Below, in pieces: positions 52,779 to 61,270 of a stretch of 64,000 nt of DNA. Position 1 is the first letter of the stretch. The number at the start of each line of letters is the position of its first letter. The notes below the pieces were generated by a model that did not search any database, had not been told where the DNA came from, and worked only from the letters and a program-made list of their open reading frames with translations. Origin of the DNA: Flavobacteriaceae bacterium (GTDB lineage Bacteria; Bacteroidota; Bacteroidia; Flavobacteriales; Flavobacteriaceae); assembly GCA_023264015.1 (NCBI GenBank), contig JALQTJ010000002.1, positions 62,001 to 126,000 on the forward strand, given 5' to 3'. The position numbers were made by a program, and so were the translations under genes.

Positions 52779-53405
52779 ATGTCTTTAAAAAAGTCGTATT
52801 TCTTAGCATTTCTCATTTTACTCATCGATCAATGGTCTAAGATTTATGTGAAAACACACTTTCGCTATCAAGAACAGGTTGAGGTTTTCTCATGGTTTAA
52901 GCTCCTATTTATTGAGAATCGTGGTGCGGCTTGGGGGACACAACTCAGTGATTTTTTGCCGATTTCTGACGCCAACGCGAAGCTTATTCTCACCCTTTTT
53001 CGAATCGTTGCCATTATCGGAATAGGTATTTGGATGTACCGCTCTTCAAAGCCAAGGGGGCATTCTACGCTACTAAGCGTTTCCATTGCTCTCATTTTTG
53101 CTGGAGCTCTAGGCAATCTCATCGATTCTATTTTTTACGGCCAACTGTTTACAGAAAGCACGCCTTATAGAATTGCAGAAATGGCTTGGAATACCCCTAA
53201 GGAAGGTTACGAGCGCTTTTTTTTCGGACGAGTGGTCGACCTCTTTTACTTTCCCTTAATCGATACGGTATGGCCTGAATGGGTTCCAGGATTAGGAGGC
53301 AAGTCATTCCGGTTTTTTGAACCGGTCTTTAATGTCGCAGATAGTGCGATCAGTTTGGGAGTTTTTATCCTACTCGTTTTTAATAAGAGGATCTTTAAGG
53401 CGTAA
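52779..53405 (+). CDS. lspA: Lipoprotein signal peptidase (signal peptidase II)
   Basis: Inner-membrane aspartyl protease that removes lipoprotein signal peptides after lipidation. The 208-residue chain has four helices and the catalytic pair D116 (GALGNLIDSIFYG) and D188 (VFNVADSAISLG), plus ENRGAAWG. The two Asp are 72 residues apart instead of 27 as in E. coli, because of an extended periplasmic loop (TESTPYRIAEMAWNTPKEG ...), common in Bacteroidota. Overlaps the convergent 5-FTHF cyclo-ligase gene by 11 bases. Confidence 0.95.
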   Translation: MSLKKSYFLAFLILLIDQWSKIYVKTHFRYQEQVEVFSWFKLLFIENRGAAWGTQLSDFLPISDANAKLILTLFRIVAIIGIGIWMYRSSKPRGHSTLLSVSIALIFAGALGNLIDSIFYGQLFTESTPYRIAEMAWNTPKEGYERFFFGRVVDLFYFPLIDTVWPEWVPGLGGKSFRFFEPVFNVADSAISLGVFILLVFNKRIFKA

Positions 53406-53961
53406 AGCGGTACACCCTTTCAGGAGTAACCGCCATATGCAATGGGATGTCATGGGCTGCAGGTTCGAGTTCATGTTCAAGCACATCGAGCAGGCTCAAA
53501 CCTATGAAAAGAGCGTCAGATTTGGTTTTAGAGAGAAACCGATCGTAATAGCCTTTACCGTATCCTAAACGATTTCCGTTTCGATCAAAGCACAATAGGG
53601 GCACAAAAACGACGTCTATCTGCTCTTCTGAAATCGTCTTACCATTAAGGGGTTCTGGAACTCCAAAACGTTGAATTGCAATCGCGGTGCTTTCCTCTAA
53701 AACAATATGGTCTAGCTGATTGTTTTCAGCCATTTTCGGAACGATAATGGTCTTGTCTTTGCCTTGAAGAAGAGTAATCAAAGGCTCTGTTTGAACTTCT
53801 TTTTGATGTGCTATACTCAAGAAAGTGTGGTACACTTCGTGCGCCCAGATGTCGAGTCTAAGAAGCTGATTGGTGATCTTAAGACTTTGCTCTTGGACGT
53901 ATTCTGAAGTTAAGGCCTTGCGTTTTTCAAGGGCCTCGGCTCGAAGTTCTTGCTTGTTCAC
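53395..53961 (-). CDS. 5-formyltetrahydrofolate cyclo-ligase
   Basis: ATP-dependent enzyme that returns 5-formyl-THF to 5,10-methenyl-THF. The 188 residues include the N-terminal NKQELRAEALEKRKAL with basic substrate residues, RFGVPEP, PLLCFDRNGNRLGYGKGYYDRFLS with the nucleotide/Mg motif. Start is GTG at 53961 (NKQELRAE follows) since no ATG lies nearby in frame. It is divergent from uvrC and convergent with lspA. Confidence 0.93.
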   Translation of the reverse strand: MNKQELRAEALEKRKALTSEYVQEQSLKITNQLLRLDIWAHEVYHTFLSIAHQKEVQTEPLITLLQGKDKTIIVPKMAENNQLDHIVLEESTAIAIQRFGVPEPLNGKTISEEQIDVVFVPLLCFDRNGNRLGYGKGYYDRFLSKTKSDALFIGLSLLDVLEHELEPAAHDIPLHMAVTPERVYRFTP

Positions 53962-54009
53962 GATTTAAAGCTATCTCAAAATTTTGAAATCAATGGCTAC
54001 TTTTACATC

Positions 54010-55818
54010 ATGTCTGAACGCAAGTCTTCTGCTCCTCTGGCTATTCAAGTGGCCTCTTTACCCAATACACCAGGGGTCTACCAGTTTTTTGACGACAAAG
54101 AAGCGCTGTTGTATGTCGGTAAAGCTAAAGACTTAAAAAAACGTGTCTCTTCTTACTTTTCTAAACATCACGAATACGGAAAGACTCGAGTGATGGTTTC
54201 AAAAATCGCCTCGATTCAGCACATTGTGGTCGCCACAGAGTCAGACGCATTACTGCTAGAGAACTCGATGATCAAGCAGCATCAACCTCGATATAACGTG
54301 CTGCTGAAAGACGATAAGACGTATCCGTATATCTGCATCAAGAACGAGGCTTTTCCTCGTGTATTTGCAACAAGAAGGCGGATTAACGACGGCTCTAAGT
54401 ACTTCGGGCCTTACACCTCAATGAAGACCGTGAAGACCCTGTTAGAGCTCATCCGTTCGGTGTATCCGCTCAGAAGTTGTAATTACGATTTAAGCGAAGA
54501 GAAGGTGCAAGCCAAAAAGTACAAGCTGTGTTTAGAATACCATATTGGCAATTGCGGAGGGCCCTGTCAAGCCTTACAGTCAGAAAAATCCTATGACGAC
54601 CAGATTGACGCGATTGAAGGGATTATAAAGGGAAACATTCGTCCCTCTTTGCAAGTGCTTGAGAAAGGGATGCAGGATTACGCCGCTGCACTTGAATTTG
54701 AAAAAGCGCAAGCCGTAAAAGAGAAAATACGCATATTGAAGGCCTATCAAGCAAAGTCGACCGTTGTGAATCCTAAGATCACAGCAGTGGATGTGTTTAC
54801 CATACTCGACGATGTCCAGCACGCCTATGTGAATTATCTGCAGGTACAAGAGGGCGCCGTTGTAATGTCGAACACTTTCGAGTTTAAGAAAAAGCTCGAC
54901 GAGAGCCAAGAAGATCTACTGAGCCTAGCGATCGTAGAACTGAGAGCGCGCTATAACGCTCAATCGAAGACACTATTCTTGCCGTTTGCTGTTTCTGTTT
55001 CTGCTGAGTTAAAGGTTGAAGTTCCCAAGCTAGGAGATAAGAAAAGCCTGGTAGATCTGTCATTGCGCAATGCCAAATTTTACCGGCAAGACCGCCTAAA
55101 GCAAATGAAGGTGGTTGATCCAGACCGTCATGCGAACCGTATTTTAGAACAGGCGAAAGTTGACCTTCGACTCAATGAACTTCCGGTCCATATCGAATGC
55201 TTTGACAATTCGAATATCCAAGGGACAAATCCGGCCTCAGCATGCGTGGTATTTAAAAATGCGAAACCCTCAAAGGCTGATTACCGCAAGTTTACCATTA
55301 AGACGGTTAAGGGACCTAACGATTTTGCGAGTATGGAAGAGGTGGTCTACAGGCGTTACCGAAGACTTCTAGAAGAAGGCGAAAATCTTCCACAATTGAT
55401 CGTTATTGACGGCGGTAAAGGGCAGCTATCGTCGGCCTTAAAGTCACTAGAAATTTTAGGATTGCGCGGAAAGATTGCCATTATAGGTATTGCAAAGCGT
55501 CTCGAGGAAATCTACTTTCCCGGAGACAGTGTTCCGCTCTACTTAGATAAGCGGTCTGAAACCCTAAAGCTTATCCAACAGCTTCGCAATGAGGCACACC
55601 GTTTTTCGCTAAAGTTTCATCGTCAAAAGAGAAGCGCTACAGCCATTCAAAGTGAGTTAGAACAAGTGCCAGGGATAGGAACCAAAACTGCCGACAAATT
55701 GTTGCGACACTTTAAAAGTGTTTCGAAGATTAAAAATGCTCCTCTCGAAGCGTTGCTATCTGCTGTAAGCCCTTCTCAAGCACAGGCGATACGATCATTC
55801 TTTGACGCTCAAAAGTAG
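54010..55818 (+). CDS. uvrC: Excinuclease ABC subunit C
   Basis: Dual-incision nuclease of nucleotide excision repair. From ATG 54010 (MSERKSSAP) it has 602 residues: GIY-YIG domain (TPGVYQFFDDKEALLYVGKAKDL with the active Tyr/Arg), a UvrB-binding UVR segment (AAALEFEKAQAVKEKIRIL, about residue 205), an RNase H-like second nuclease (IECFDNSNIQG, VIDGGKGQLSSAL) and a C-terminal helix-hairpin-helix pair (LEQVPGIGTKTADKLLRHF). An in-frame TTG at 53950 would add 20 unlikely residues. The following 163 bases to the terminator hold no gene. Confidence 0.96.
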   Translation: MSERKSSAPLAIQVASLPNTPGVYQFFDDKEALLYVGKAKDLKKRVSSYFSKHHEYGKTRVMVSKIASIQHIVVATESDALLLENSMIKQHQPRYNVLLKDDKTYPYICIKNEAFPRVFATRRRINDGSKYFGPYTSMKTVKTLLELIRSVYPLRSCNYDLSEEKVQAKKYKLCLEYHIGNCGGPCQALQSEKSYDDQIDAIEGIIKGNIRPSLQVLEKGMQDYAAALEFEKAQAVKEKIRILKAYQAKSTVVNPKITAVDVFTILDDVQHAYVNYLQVQEGAVVMSNTFEFKKKLDESQEDLLSLAIVELRARYNAQSKTLFLPFAVSVSAELKVEVPKLGDKKSLVDLSLRNAKFYRQDRLKQMKVVDPDRHANRILEQAKVDLRLNELPVHIECFDNSNIQGTNPASACVVFKNAKPSKADYRKFTIKTVKGPNDFASMEEVVYRRYRRLLEEGENLPQLIVIDGGKGQLSSALKSLEILGLRGKIAIIGIAKRLEEIYFPGDSVPLYLDKRSETLKLIQQLRNEAHRFSLKFHRQKRSATAIQSELEQVPGIGTKTADKLLRHFKSVSKIKNAPLEALLSAVSPSQAQAIRSFFDAQK

Positions 55819-55859
55819 GCAGTAAAAGATTTGATTATCAATCACTTCAAAGGTTAAAT

Positions 55860-55878
55860 AACGTTAAAATTTAACGTT
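55860..55878. repeat. Perfect inverted repeat in the uvrC 3' region
   Basis: AACGTTAAA-A-TTTAACGTT: 9-base arms around one base, 42 bases after uvrC. It could be an AT-rich operator or a stem within the 3' untranslated region. Confidence 0.6.
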
Positions 55879-55980
55879 TTGGGGACGCCTTTTTGTAACT
55901 TTCTACAAGAATCTCAAAAGTGGTCGATACCAAGCTATCTTTTGTTTTTTCATGATTTAAAGTTTGGTTGGTTAGTAAGA

Positions 55981-56012
55981 AAAGCCCCGGCAGCCTGTCT
56001 GGGCTTTTTTTA
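55981..56012 (+). terminator. Rho-independent terminator upstream of the DUF3108 gene
   Basis: An 8-bp stem AAAAGCCC/GGGCTTTT (55981-55988 with 56002-56009) with a GC-rich 13-base loop runs into a T run. It lies 163 bases after uvrC and just before the next promoter, so it ends the uvrC transcript. The 55819-55980 stretch otherwise holds only the inverted repeat. Confidence 0.8.
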
Positions 56013-56017
56013 ATGCT

Positions 56018-56025
56018 AAATTTGC
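56018..56025 (+). promoter_or_regulatory. Predicted -7 box for the DUF3108 gene
   Basis: TAAATTTG matches TAnnTTTG exactly, directly after the terminator and 17 bases before ATG 56043. Confidence 0.5.
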
Positions 56026-56042
56026 AGAAAAATAGAGCCATA

Positions 56043-56831
56043 ATGCGCTACTTTTTAGTTTTACTCCTCTCGGCTTCTCTATTCTCTTTTGGGTATGCAC
56101 AAGAGAAAGACCCTCATCAAACCTTTCAGTCAGGTGAGTGGTTGAAGTACCGCCTCCACTATGGATTTCTAAATGCGAGCTATGCTACTCTTTCGGTAAA
56201 GGACACGGTTTTCGAGGGGCAGCCAGCCTATCATGCTGTTGGAGAAGGTCGTACGACCGGATTTGCCTCTATCTTCTTCAAGGTTGAAGACGTCTATCAA
56301 AGCATTTTCTCAGTGGAGCCTATCCGTCCAATGTATTTTATAAGAGACATCGACGAAGGCGGATATACCAAAAACATTGACATCGATTTCGATTTCAACA
56401 AAGAAGCTGCATTGATCAGAAACAAGAAGAAAGACAGTTCTTTTAGTATTCCGATTCATCGAAAGATTCAAGACATCCTCTCGGCCACCTATTACTTGCG
56501 AGAGAGTTTTGACAAAGAGAACACGGCCGTTGGAGAAGAGGTGGCCTTAGACATGCTCTTTGATGACGACGGTATTTACGATTTCAAGTTGCTATATCTG
56601 GGCGAGGAGGTTGTTAAAACGGCCTTCGGCAAAGTCAAATGCCTTGCCTTTCGACCTATGGTAAAATCAGGGCGAATTTTTCGCGCCGAAGAATCTTTAA
56701 CCCTTTGGGTGAGTGATGACGCCAATCGTGTTCCCATAAGAATCAAAGCCGACCTGCGATTTGGATCAATCAAGGCAGATCTAGATGCCTTTAAGGGGCT
56801 CAAGCACTCCTTTATGGTCTTAGGAGATTAA
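56043..56831 (+). CDS. DUF3108 exported protein
   Basis: A 262-residue periplasmic or outer-membrane-associated protein. ATG 56043 gives a clean signal peptide (YFLVLLLSASLFSFGYAQ); an earlier in-frame start at 55968 would read through the terminator region and is rejected. The body is the DUF3108 beta-sheet pattern: GEWLKYRLHYGFLNASYATL, AYHAVGEGRTTG, FGKVKCLAFRPMVKSGRIF. DUF3108 proteins are lipocalin-like with no agreed function. It is followed by the M23 peptidase after 52 bases. Confidence 0.83.
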   Translation: MRYFLVLLLSASLFSFGYAQEKDPHQTFQSGEWLKYRLHYGFLNASYATLSVKDTVFEGQPAYHAVGEGRTTGFASIFFKVEDVYQSIFSVEPIRPMYFIRDIDEGGYTKNIDIDFDFNKEAALIRNKKKDSSFSIPIHRKIQDILSATYYLRESFDKENTAVGEEVALDMLFDDDGIYDFKLLYLGEEVVKTAFGKVKCLAFRPMVKSGRIFRAEESLTLWVSDDANRVPIRIKADLRFGSIKADLDAFKGLKHSFMVLGD

Positions 56832-56883
56832 TTCTAAAGTACCACAAGTTGACAGCTGACGGTAAATGCTCGAATTTTGTAAA

Positions 56884-58182
56884 ATGTCTAGACCGTATTT
56901 TTTACTTGTAGTTTTAGTCGGATTACTCTTTTCATGTGGATCAGCTGAAGAGACAGATAGCACATCAGCGGGAGAGGTTGAAATGCCTGTTGATATGCAA
57001 TTTGGGTTTGACATGATTTCTTATGAAGTAGAGTACGATACGATTCGCAGAGGAGATACCTTCGGAAAGATCATGCTCAGTCGAGATGCCGATTACCAAA
57101 AGGTAGATCAAGCGGCTCGAGCTTCACGCGCTTCTTTTGACCTGCGAAAAATCCAGGTCGGAAAACCGTATCGTATCCTCAGAACTTGTGACGATGAGCA
57201 ACGACCAATAGTCTTCATATACGAAAACGATTTTCTTAACTACACTGTCGCAGACTTGCGAGATGAGGTCAAGGTATATGAAGAAAAACACCCTTATGAT
57301 TTGGTAGAGCGCCAGCTTTCAGGGGTGATTGAGGGGTCATTGTACGAAACCTTGCAGCGTCAAGGAATCGATCAAAACCTAAGTCAAGAATTGGCCAATA
57401 TCTACGCATGGAACATTGATTTTTTCAGACTATACGAAGGAGACAAGTTTAAGGTTATCGCTCACGAACGCAGGCTTCGCGATGGAACTATGGCGGGTAT
57501 AAAGTCGATCAAGGCCGCGGTGTTTGAGCACCAAGGAGAAACCTATTACGCCTTTGCAGCAAACATTAATGAGAAGACACTTCAGACCGAATACTACGAT
57601 GAAGAAGGAGAAAGTTTAAGAAGAACCTTTCTAAAGGCCCCTTTAAAATTCAATGCTTACCGCATTTCTTCACGCTACAACTTACAGCGTAAGATTGCCT
57701 TTTACGGCAATCGCACAAGAGCCCACAAAGGAACCGATTATGCGGCGCCAGTGGGCACACCCATCATTGCCACGGCAGACGGAGAGGTCATTGAAGCAAC
57801 ACGCAGAGGAGGTAATGGGATTTATGCCAAGATTCGTCACAACGGTACTTACACCACACAATATTTACACATGCGCGCTTTAAATGTCAAAAAAGGTCAG
57901 CGTGTAAAACAAGGAGATATCATAGGTTGGATTGGAATGACCGGCAACACATCAGGCCCTCACGTTTGCTATCGCTTTTGGAAAAATGGGAGACAGGTTG
58001 ACCCGTTAAAAGAAAAACTCCCTGCGGCTGCCCCTATTGCCAAGGCTTTTGCTAAGGATTATTTCGACTACATCAAATTGCCCTACGAACAATTGGCATG
58101 TATTCCATACCCTGGTGAAAATGACTTAAATTCATGGCCTCAAATTTCGATCAAAGACGATAATGCCCTTACCTCAAAATAA
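56884..58182 (+). CDS. M23-family peptidoglycan endopeptidase-like lipoprotein
   Basis: A 432-residue cell-wall peptidase-like lipoprotein: lipobox LLFSCG with lipidated C18, a central region (about 40-250) related to OapA/MepM-type N-domains, and a C-terminal LytM domain. Zinc/catalytic positions are H281 and D285 (HKGTDYAAP), H329 (QYLHMR) and H360 (GPHVCYRF). The second His of the usual HxH is replaced by C362. ATG 56884 is preferred over 56866 because it directly precedes the signal sequence. It overlaps pgi by 20 bases. Whether it cuts peptidoglycan or acts as an activator is open. Confidence 0.87.
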   Translation: MSRPYFLLVVLVGLLFSCGSAEETDSTSAGEVEMPVDMQFGFDMISYEVEYDTIRRGDTFGKIMLSRDADYQKVDQAARASRASFDLRKIQVGKPYRILRTCDDEQRPIVFIYENDFLNYTVADLRDEVKVYEEKHPYDLVERQLSGVIEGSLYETLQRQGIDQNLSQELANIYAWNIDFFRLYEGDKFKVIAHERRLRDGTMAGIKSIKAAVFEHQGETYYAFAANINEKTLQTEYYDEEGESLRRTFLKAPLKFNAYRISSRYNLQRKIAFYGNRTRAHKGTDYAAPVGTPIIATADGEVIEATRRGGNGIYAKIRHNGTYTTQYLHMRALNVKKGQRVKQGDIIGWIGMTGNTSGPHVCYRFWKNGRQVDPLKEKLPAAAPIAKAFAKDYFDYIKLPYEQLACIPYPGENDLNSWPQISIKDDNALTSK

Positions 58183-59797
58183 TCCAGAGCAAAGCCCTAG
58201 TTGGGAAAAGCTCAAGACGCTCGCGAACACCCTACATGCTACAACCCTTACTGAACTCTTTAAAAACGATGCTAACCGCACGTCGAAGATGAGTCTCGAA
58301 TGGAAGGACTTCTATGTAGACTTCTCAAAAAACCTGATTACTGATGAGGCTTGGAATGCCCTTTATGATTTGGCAGCATACGCTGATTTCGATGCGGCAA
58401 AAAAAGCCTACTTCAGTGGAGACTTGATTAATGAAACCGAAGGAAGAGCTGTTCTTCACACGGCCTTACGAGCTGCTCATAGCAGTGCTAAGGTCAATGG
58501 AGAAGAGGTGAACCAAGAGGTGGCTGATGTCAAGCGTCGCATTCAAGACTTATCAGAGGCTGTCATTTCTGGAGCAAAAAAAGGGCATACCAATAAACCC
58601 TTTACAGACATTGTAAACATAGGAATCGGTGGATCGGACTTAGGTCCAGTAATGGTAACCGAAGCCCTTGCTCACTATAAGAATCACCTGAAGGTGCATT
58701 TCATGAGCAATGTCGATCCAGATCATAGCGCTGAGGTTTTGAAAGGATTAAATCCTGAAACTACTTTGTTTTTAGTGGTTTCAAAGTCCTTTGGAACCCA
58801 AGAAACCTTAATGAATGCCCAAACCGTTCGACGTTGGTTTGTCGAAAAGGCTTCTGAAGAGGCGATAGCCGCACACTTTGCTGCAGTCTCAACAAATCTT
58901 ACTCAAACCTCAAGCTTTGGGATTTCTGATGACATGGTGTTTCCGATGGCAGATTGGGTCGGAGGGAGATTCTCGTTGTGGAGCGCTGTAGGCCTGTCGA
59001 TTGCATTAAGTATAGGCTATGAACATTTTGAGGCCTTGCTCGCAGGAGCAGCAGCTATGGATCAGCACTTTGCAGAGGCCCCAGTGGCAGAGAACCTTCC
59101 GGTGAAAATGGCGCTGCTTGGAATATGGTATACCAATTTTATGCAGGCTGAAACAGAGGCAGTAATCCCCTACACTCAATACCTGCATCGTTTTTCAGCC
59201 TATCTGCAACAGGCTTCTATGGAGAGTAACGGAAAATCGACTTCACGTTCTGGAGAGGCTGTATCGTATCAAACGGGTTCTATCGTTTGGGGAGAGCCAG
59301 GGACAAATTCGCAACACGCCTTTTTTCAATTGATTCATCAAGGAACCAAACTTATCCCTTGTGATTTTATAGGTTTTAGAACCTCTCTCAATGAAAATCA
59401 ACCCCACCAAGACGCCCTAATGGCAAACTTCTTTGCTCAAACTGAGGCACTCATGAAAGGAAAGACGATTGATGAGGTAACTGCCGAATTCGTAGAAAAA
59501 GGGGTTGATCTAAAGTCAGTAGAGCACATTATCCCTCATAAGGTGTTTGCAGGAAATAAGCCTACCACCACCTTCTTAATTGAATCCCTAACGCCTTATA
59601 ATCTCGGGGCACTTATCAGCGCCTATGAGCATAAGATATTTGTTCAAGGCGTTATTTGGAATGTGTTTAGCTACGATCAATGGGGCGTAGAGCTCGGGAA
59701 GCAGCTGGCCAACCGCATACTCGGTGAGTGGCAAAACGGAACCTCTGCTGAACACGATCAGTCGACCCAAGCCTTGTTGAAGCGTTACAAAAATTGA
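58163..59797 (+). CDS. pgi: Glucose-6-phosphate isomerase
   Basis: Interconverts glucose 6-phosphate and fructose 6-phosphate. The 544-residue chain is the standard long form: VNIGIGGSDLGPVMV phosphate loop, SKSFGTQETLMNAQ, MESNGKSTSR, and the PGI signature GSIVWGEPGTNSQHAFFQLI with the catalytic His region near residue 380. Start ATG lies 20 bases inside the M23 gene end. No fusion or truncation seen. Confidence 0.96.
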   Translation: MPLPQNNPEQSPSWEKLKTLANTLHATTLTELFKNDANRTSKMSLEWKDFYVDFSKNLITDEAWNALYDLAAYADFDAAKKAYFSGDLINETEGRAVLHTALRAAHSSAKVNGEEVNQEVADVKRRIQDLSEAVISGAKKGHTNKPFTDIVNIGIGGSDLGPVMVTEALAHYKNHLKVHFMSNVDPDHSAEVLKGLNPETTLFLVVSKSFGTQETLMNAQTVRRWFVEKASEEAIAAHFAAVSTNLTQTSSFGISDDMVFPMADWVGGRFSLWSAVGLSIALSIGYEHFEALLAGAAAMDQHFAEAPVAENLPVKMALLGIWYTNFMQAETEAVIPYTQYLHRFSAYLQQASMESNGKSTSRSGEAVSYQTGSIVWGEPGTNSQHAFFQLIHQGTKLIPCDFIGFRTSLNENQPHQDALMANFFAQTEALMKGKTIDEVTAEFVEKGVDLKSVEHIIPHKVFAGNKPTTTFLIESLTPYNLGALISAYEHKIFVQGVIWNVFSYDQWGVELGKQLANRILGEWQNGTSAEHDQSTQALLKRYKN

Positions 59798-59828
59798 CTA
59801 AATTCAAAGAACTAAATCACCTTAACCT

Positions 59829-60263
59829 ATGAATACCATTATCTCTCTACACTCTTATGTTGCTTTTCTAGCCTTGAGCGTTGTGCTATTAGCATTCGTC
59901 AATGCGCTTAACGGATTTCTTACGGGTCGCGAATTCATAGACTCTAGAGACCGTAAACTTTCTCTAGCTGGTGTTGCTTTCTTTCACTTGCAATTTCTAA
60001 TTGGGGTGGTAGTTTACTTTACTTCAGCCAAAGGATTTCATGCGATTGCTGAATTGGGTATAGGGGGATTAAACGCTGCTGCGCGATTGACGGCGCTCGA
60101 ACACCCAGTAACCAACATTATTGCTGTAGCTCTAGTTACAGTGGGGTGGTCGCGTCATAAAAAGACGTCTGACAATAAGGCCAAGTTCAAGAGCATTGCG
60201 CTCTTCTACGGCATAGGACTACTCATGATCCTCAGTCGTATTCCTTGGGGACAGTGGTCTTAA
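59829..60263 (+). CDS. Four-helix membrane protein of unknown function
   Basis: A 144-residue integral membrane protein that I do not recognise by family. Four hydrophobic helices: about residues 9-30, 46-64, 92-107 and 121-137. Histidines lie at or near helix ends or inside (H8, H53 in FFHLQFLIG, H92 in EHPVTN), a pattern that could bind haem b, but this is speculative. The positively charged loop WSRHKKTSDNKAKFK indicates an N-in orientation of helix 4. It overlaps the convergent phosphatase/nuclease gene by 32 bases and follows pgi by 31. Confidence 0.72.
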   Translation: MNTIISLHSYVAFLALSVVLLAFVNALNGFLTGREFIDSRDRKLSLAGVAFFHLQFLIGVVVYFTSAKGFHAIAELGIGGLNAAARLTALEHPVTNIIAVALVTVGWSRHKKTSDNKAKFKSIALFYGIGLLMILSRIPWGQWS

Positions 60264-61248
60264 GCAGAGCGATCACCGGAAAGTGATCACTGTATCCTCC
60301 GCTGTATTGAGTTCCGACATAGGTTCTTAACGGATAGTTTTTATACCTCCCATTTTTCTGAGTTAAAAAGGGCCGTTTAAATACCCCTGCCCCCATGAGT
60401 TGTAGGGCACCCTCTGTCTTGAAGTTAGGAGTAAAGATGAGCTGGTCAAAGAGGTGCCAGCGATCTCGGTGCGCAATACTTCCGACTCCTTTTTGATGCA
60501 AAGCCTCCATGGGGTTGTATAAGCCTTCGAATTTTACCGTTTCTTTTACCAAACGTCGTACTGACCGGTCAGTGGGATCATCGTTGAGGTCACCCATCAG
60601 TACAATCTGTGCCTCAGGATTTTTGGCTCTAATAGAATCAATAATTCTTCTACTGTAATAACTAGCAGTTGACCGAAAGTGTTCGGATCTCTTTTGACCG
60701 CCACTTCTTGAAGGCCAATGTGCAACAATAAAGTGTACTTTAACTTGGGTCAGCCATCCGCTTACCACCAACAGGTCACGGGTGTATTTAGGCGTATCGT
60801 CTGACAAAAATAGTTTCACCTTTTTGCGCTCAAAATGCGTGGGGAGAAAGCGTTTCGCGTTGTAGAGTAGCGCCACATCTATACCTCTTAAGTCAGGACT
60901 TTCAAAATGAACAAAGCGACAATTTTGGCTCGGATCAAACCGCTTGCATAGCTGGTCGATAAGGGCTGCATTCTCCACTTCACATACTCCAAGCACGCTC
61001 CATTCATAAGGATCTACCGCTTTATTGATGCTGTCTATGACACTGTGTAGCTTTTTTATTTTTTGCTTCATTCGATCTGTTGTCCAACGGTATCTGCCAT
61101 GAGGTGTGCGGTCTTCGTCTTCAACCCCAACATTAGAAACGGTATCAAACAGATTCTCGAGATTATAAAAGCCGACCCAACTTTGCTGGGCGGCATAGAG
61201 TTGAAAGTTGAGGACTATCAAAAGACAGCCACAAAGACGTTTAAGCAT
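60232..61248 (-). CDS. Exported endonuclease/exonuclease/phosphatase-family protein
   Basis: A 338-residue protein of the DNase I-like fold. It has a signal peptide (CGCLLIVLNFQLYAAQQ), then FYNLENLFD (metal-site Asn/Glu), VCEVEN (catalytic Glu), VAHWPSRSGG (His), LMGDLNDDPTD (Asp/Asn) and GGYSDHFPVIALL (C-terminal Asp-His). This is the nuclease or phosphodiesterase type of the fold; exact substrate is unknown. It is divergent from the outer-membrane barrel gene by 61 bases, with its promoter box immediately before the ATG. Confidence 0.88.
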   Translation of the reverse strand: MLKRLCGCLLIVLNFQLYAAQQSWVGFYNLENLFDTVSNVGVEDEDRTPHGRYRWTTDRMKQKIKKLHSVIDSINKAVDPYEWSVLGVCEVENAALIDQLCKRFDPSQNCRFVHFESPDLRGIDVALLYNAKRFLPTHFERKKVKLFLSDDTPKYTRDLLVVSGWLTQVKVHFIVAHWPSRSGGQKRSEHFRSTASYYSRRIIDSIRAKNPEAQIVLMGDLNDDPTDRSVRRLVKETVKFEGLYNPMEALHQKGVGSIAHRDRWHLFDQLIFTPNFKTEGALQLMGAGVFKRPFLTQKNGRYKNYPLRTYVGTQYSGGYSDHFPVIALLKTTVPKEYD

Positions 61249-61252
61249 AAGA

Positions 61253-61260
61253 CAAAACTA
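61253..61260 (-). promoter_or_regulatory. Predicted -7 box for the exported nuclease/phosphatase gene
   Basis: Minus-strand TAGTTTTG matches TAnnTTTG and ends four bases before ATG 61248, so the transcript is likely leaderless. Confidence 0.45.
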
Positions 61261-61270
61261 TTTCTGCAGT

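Noticed and set aside
53950-54009. uvrC start at TTG 53950
   Set aside because: The extra 20 residues are not family-like and overlap the divergent cyclo-ligase start; ATG 54010 is normal.
55968-56042. Longer DUF3108 start at 55968
   Set aside because: It reads through the terminator hairpin and promoter box; ATG 56043 directly precedes the signal peptide.
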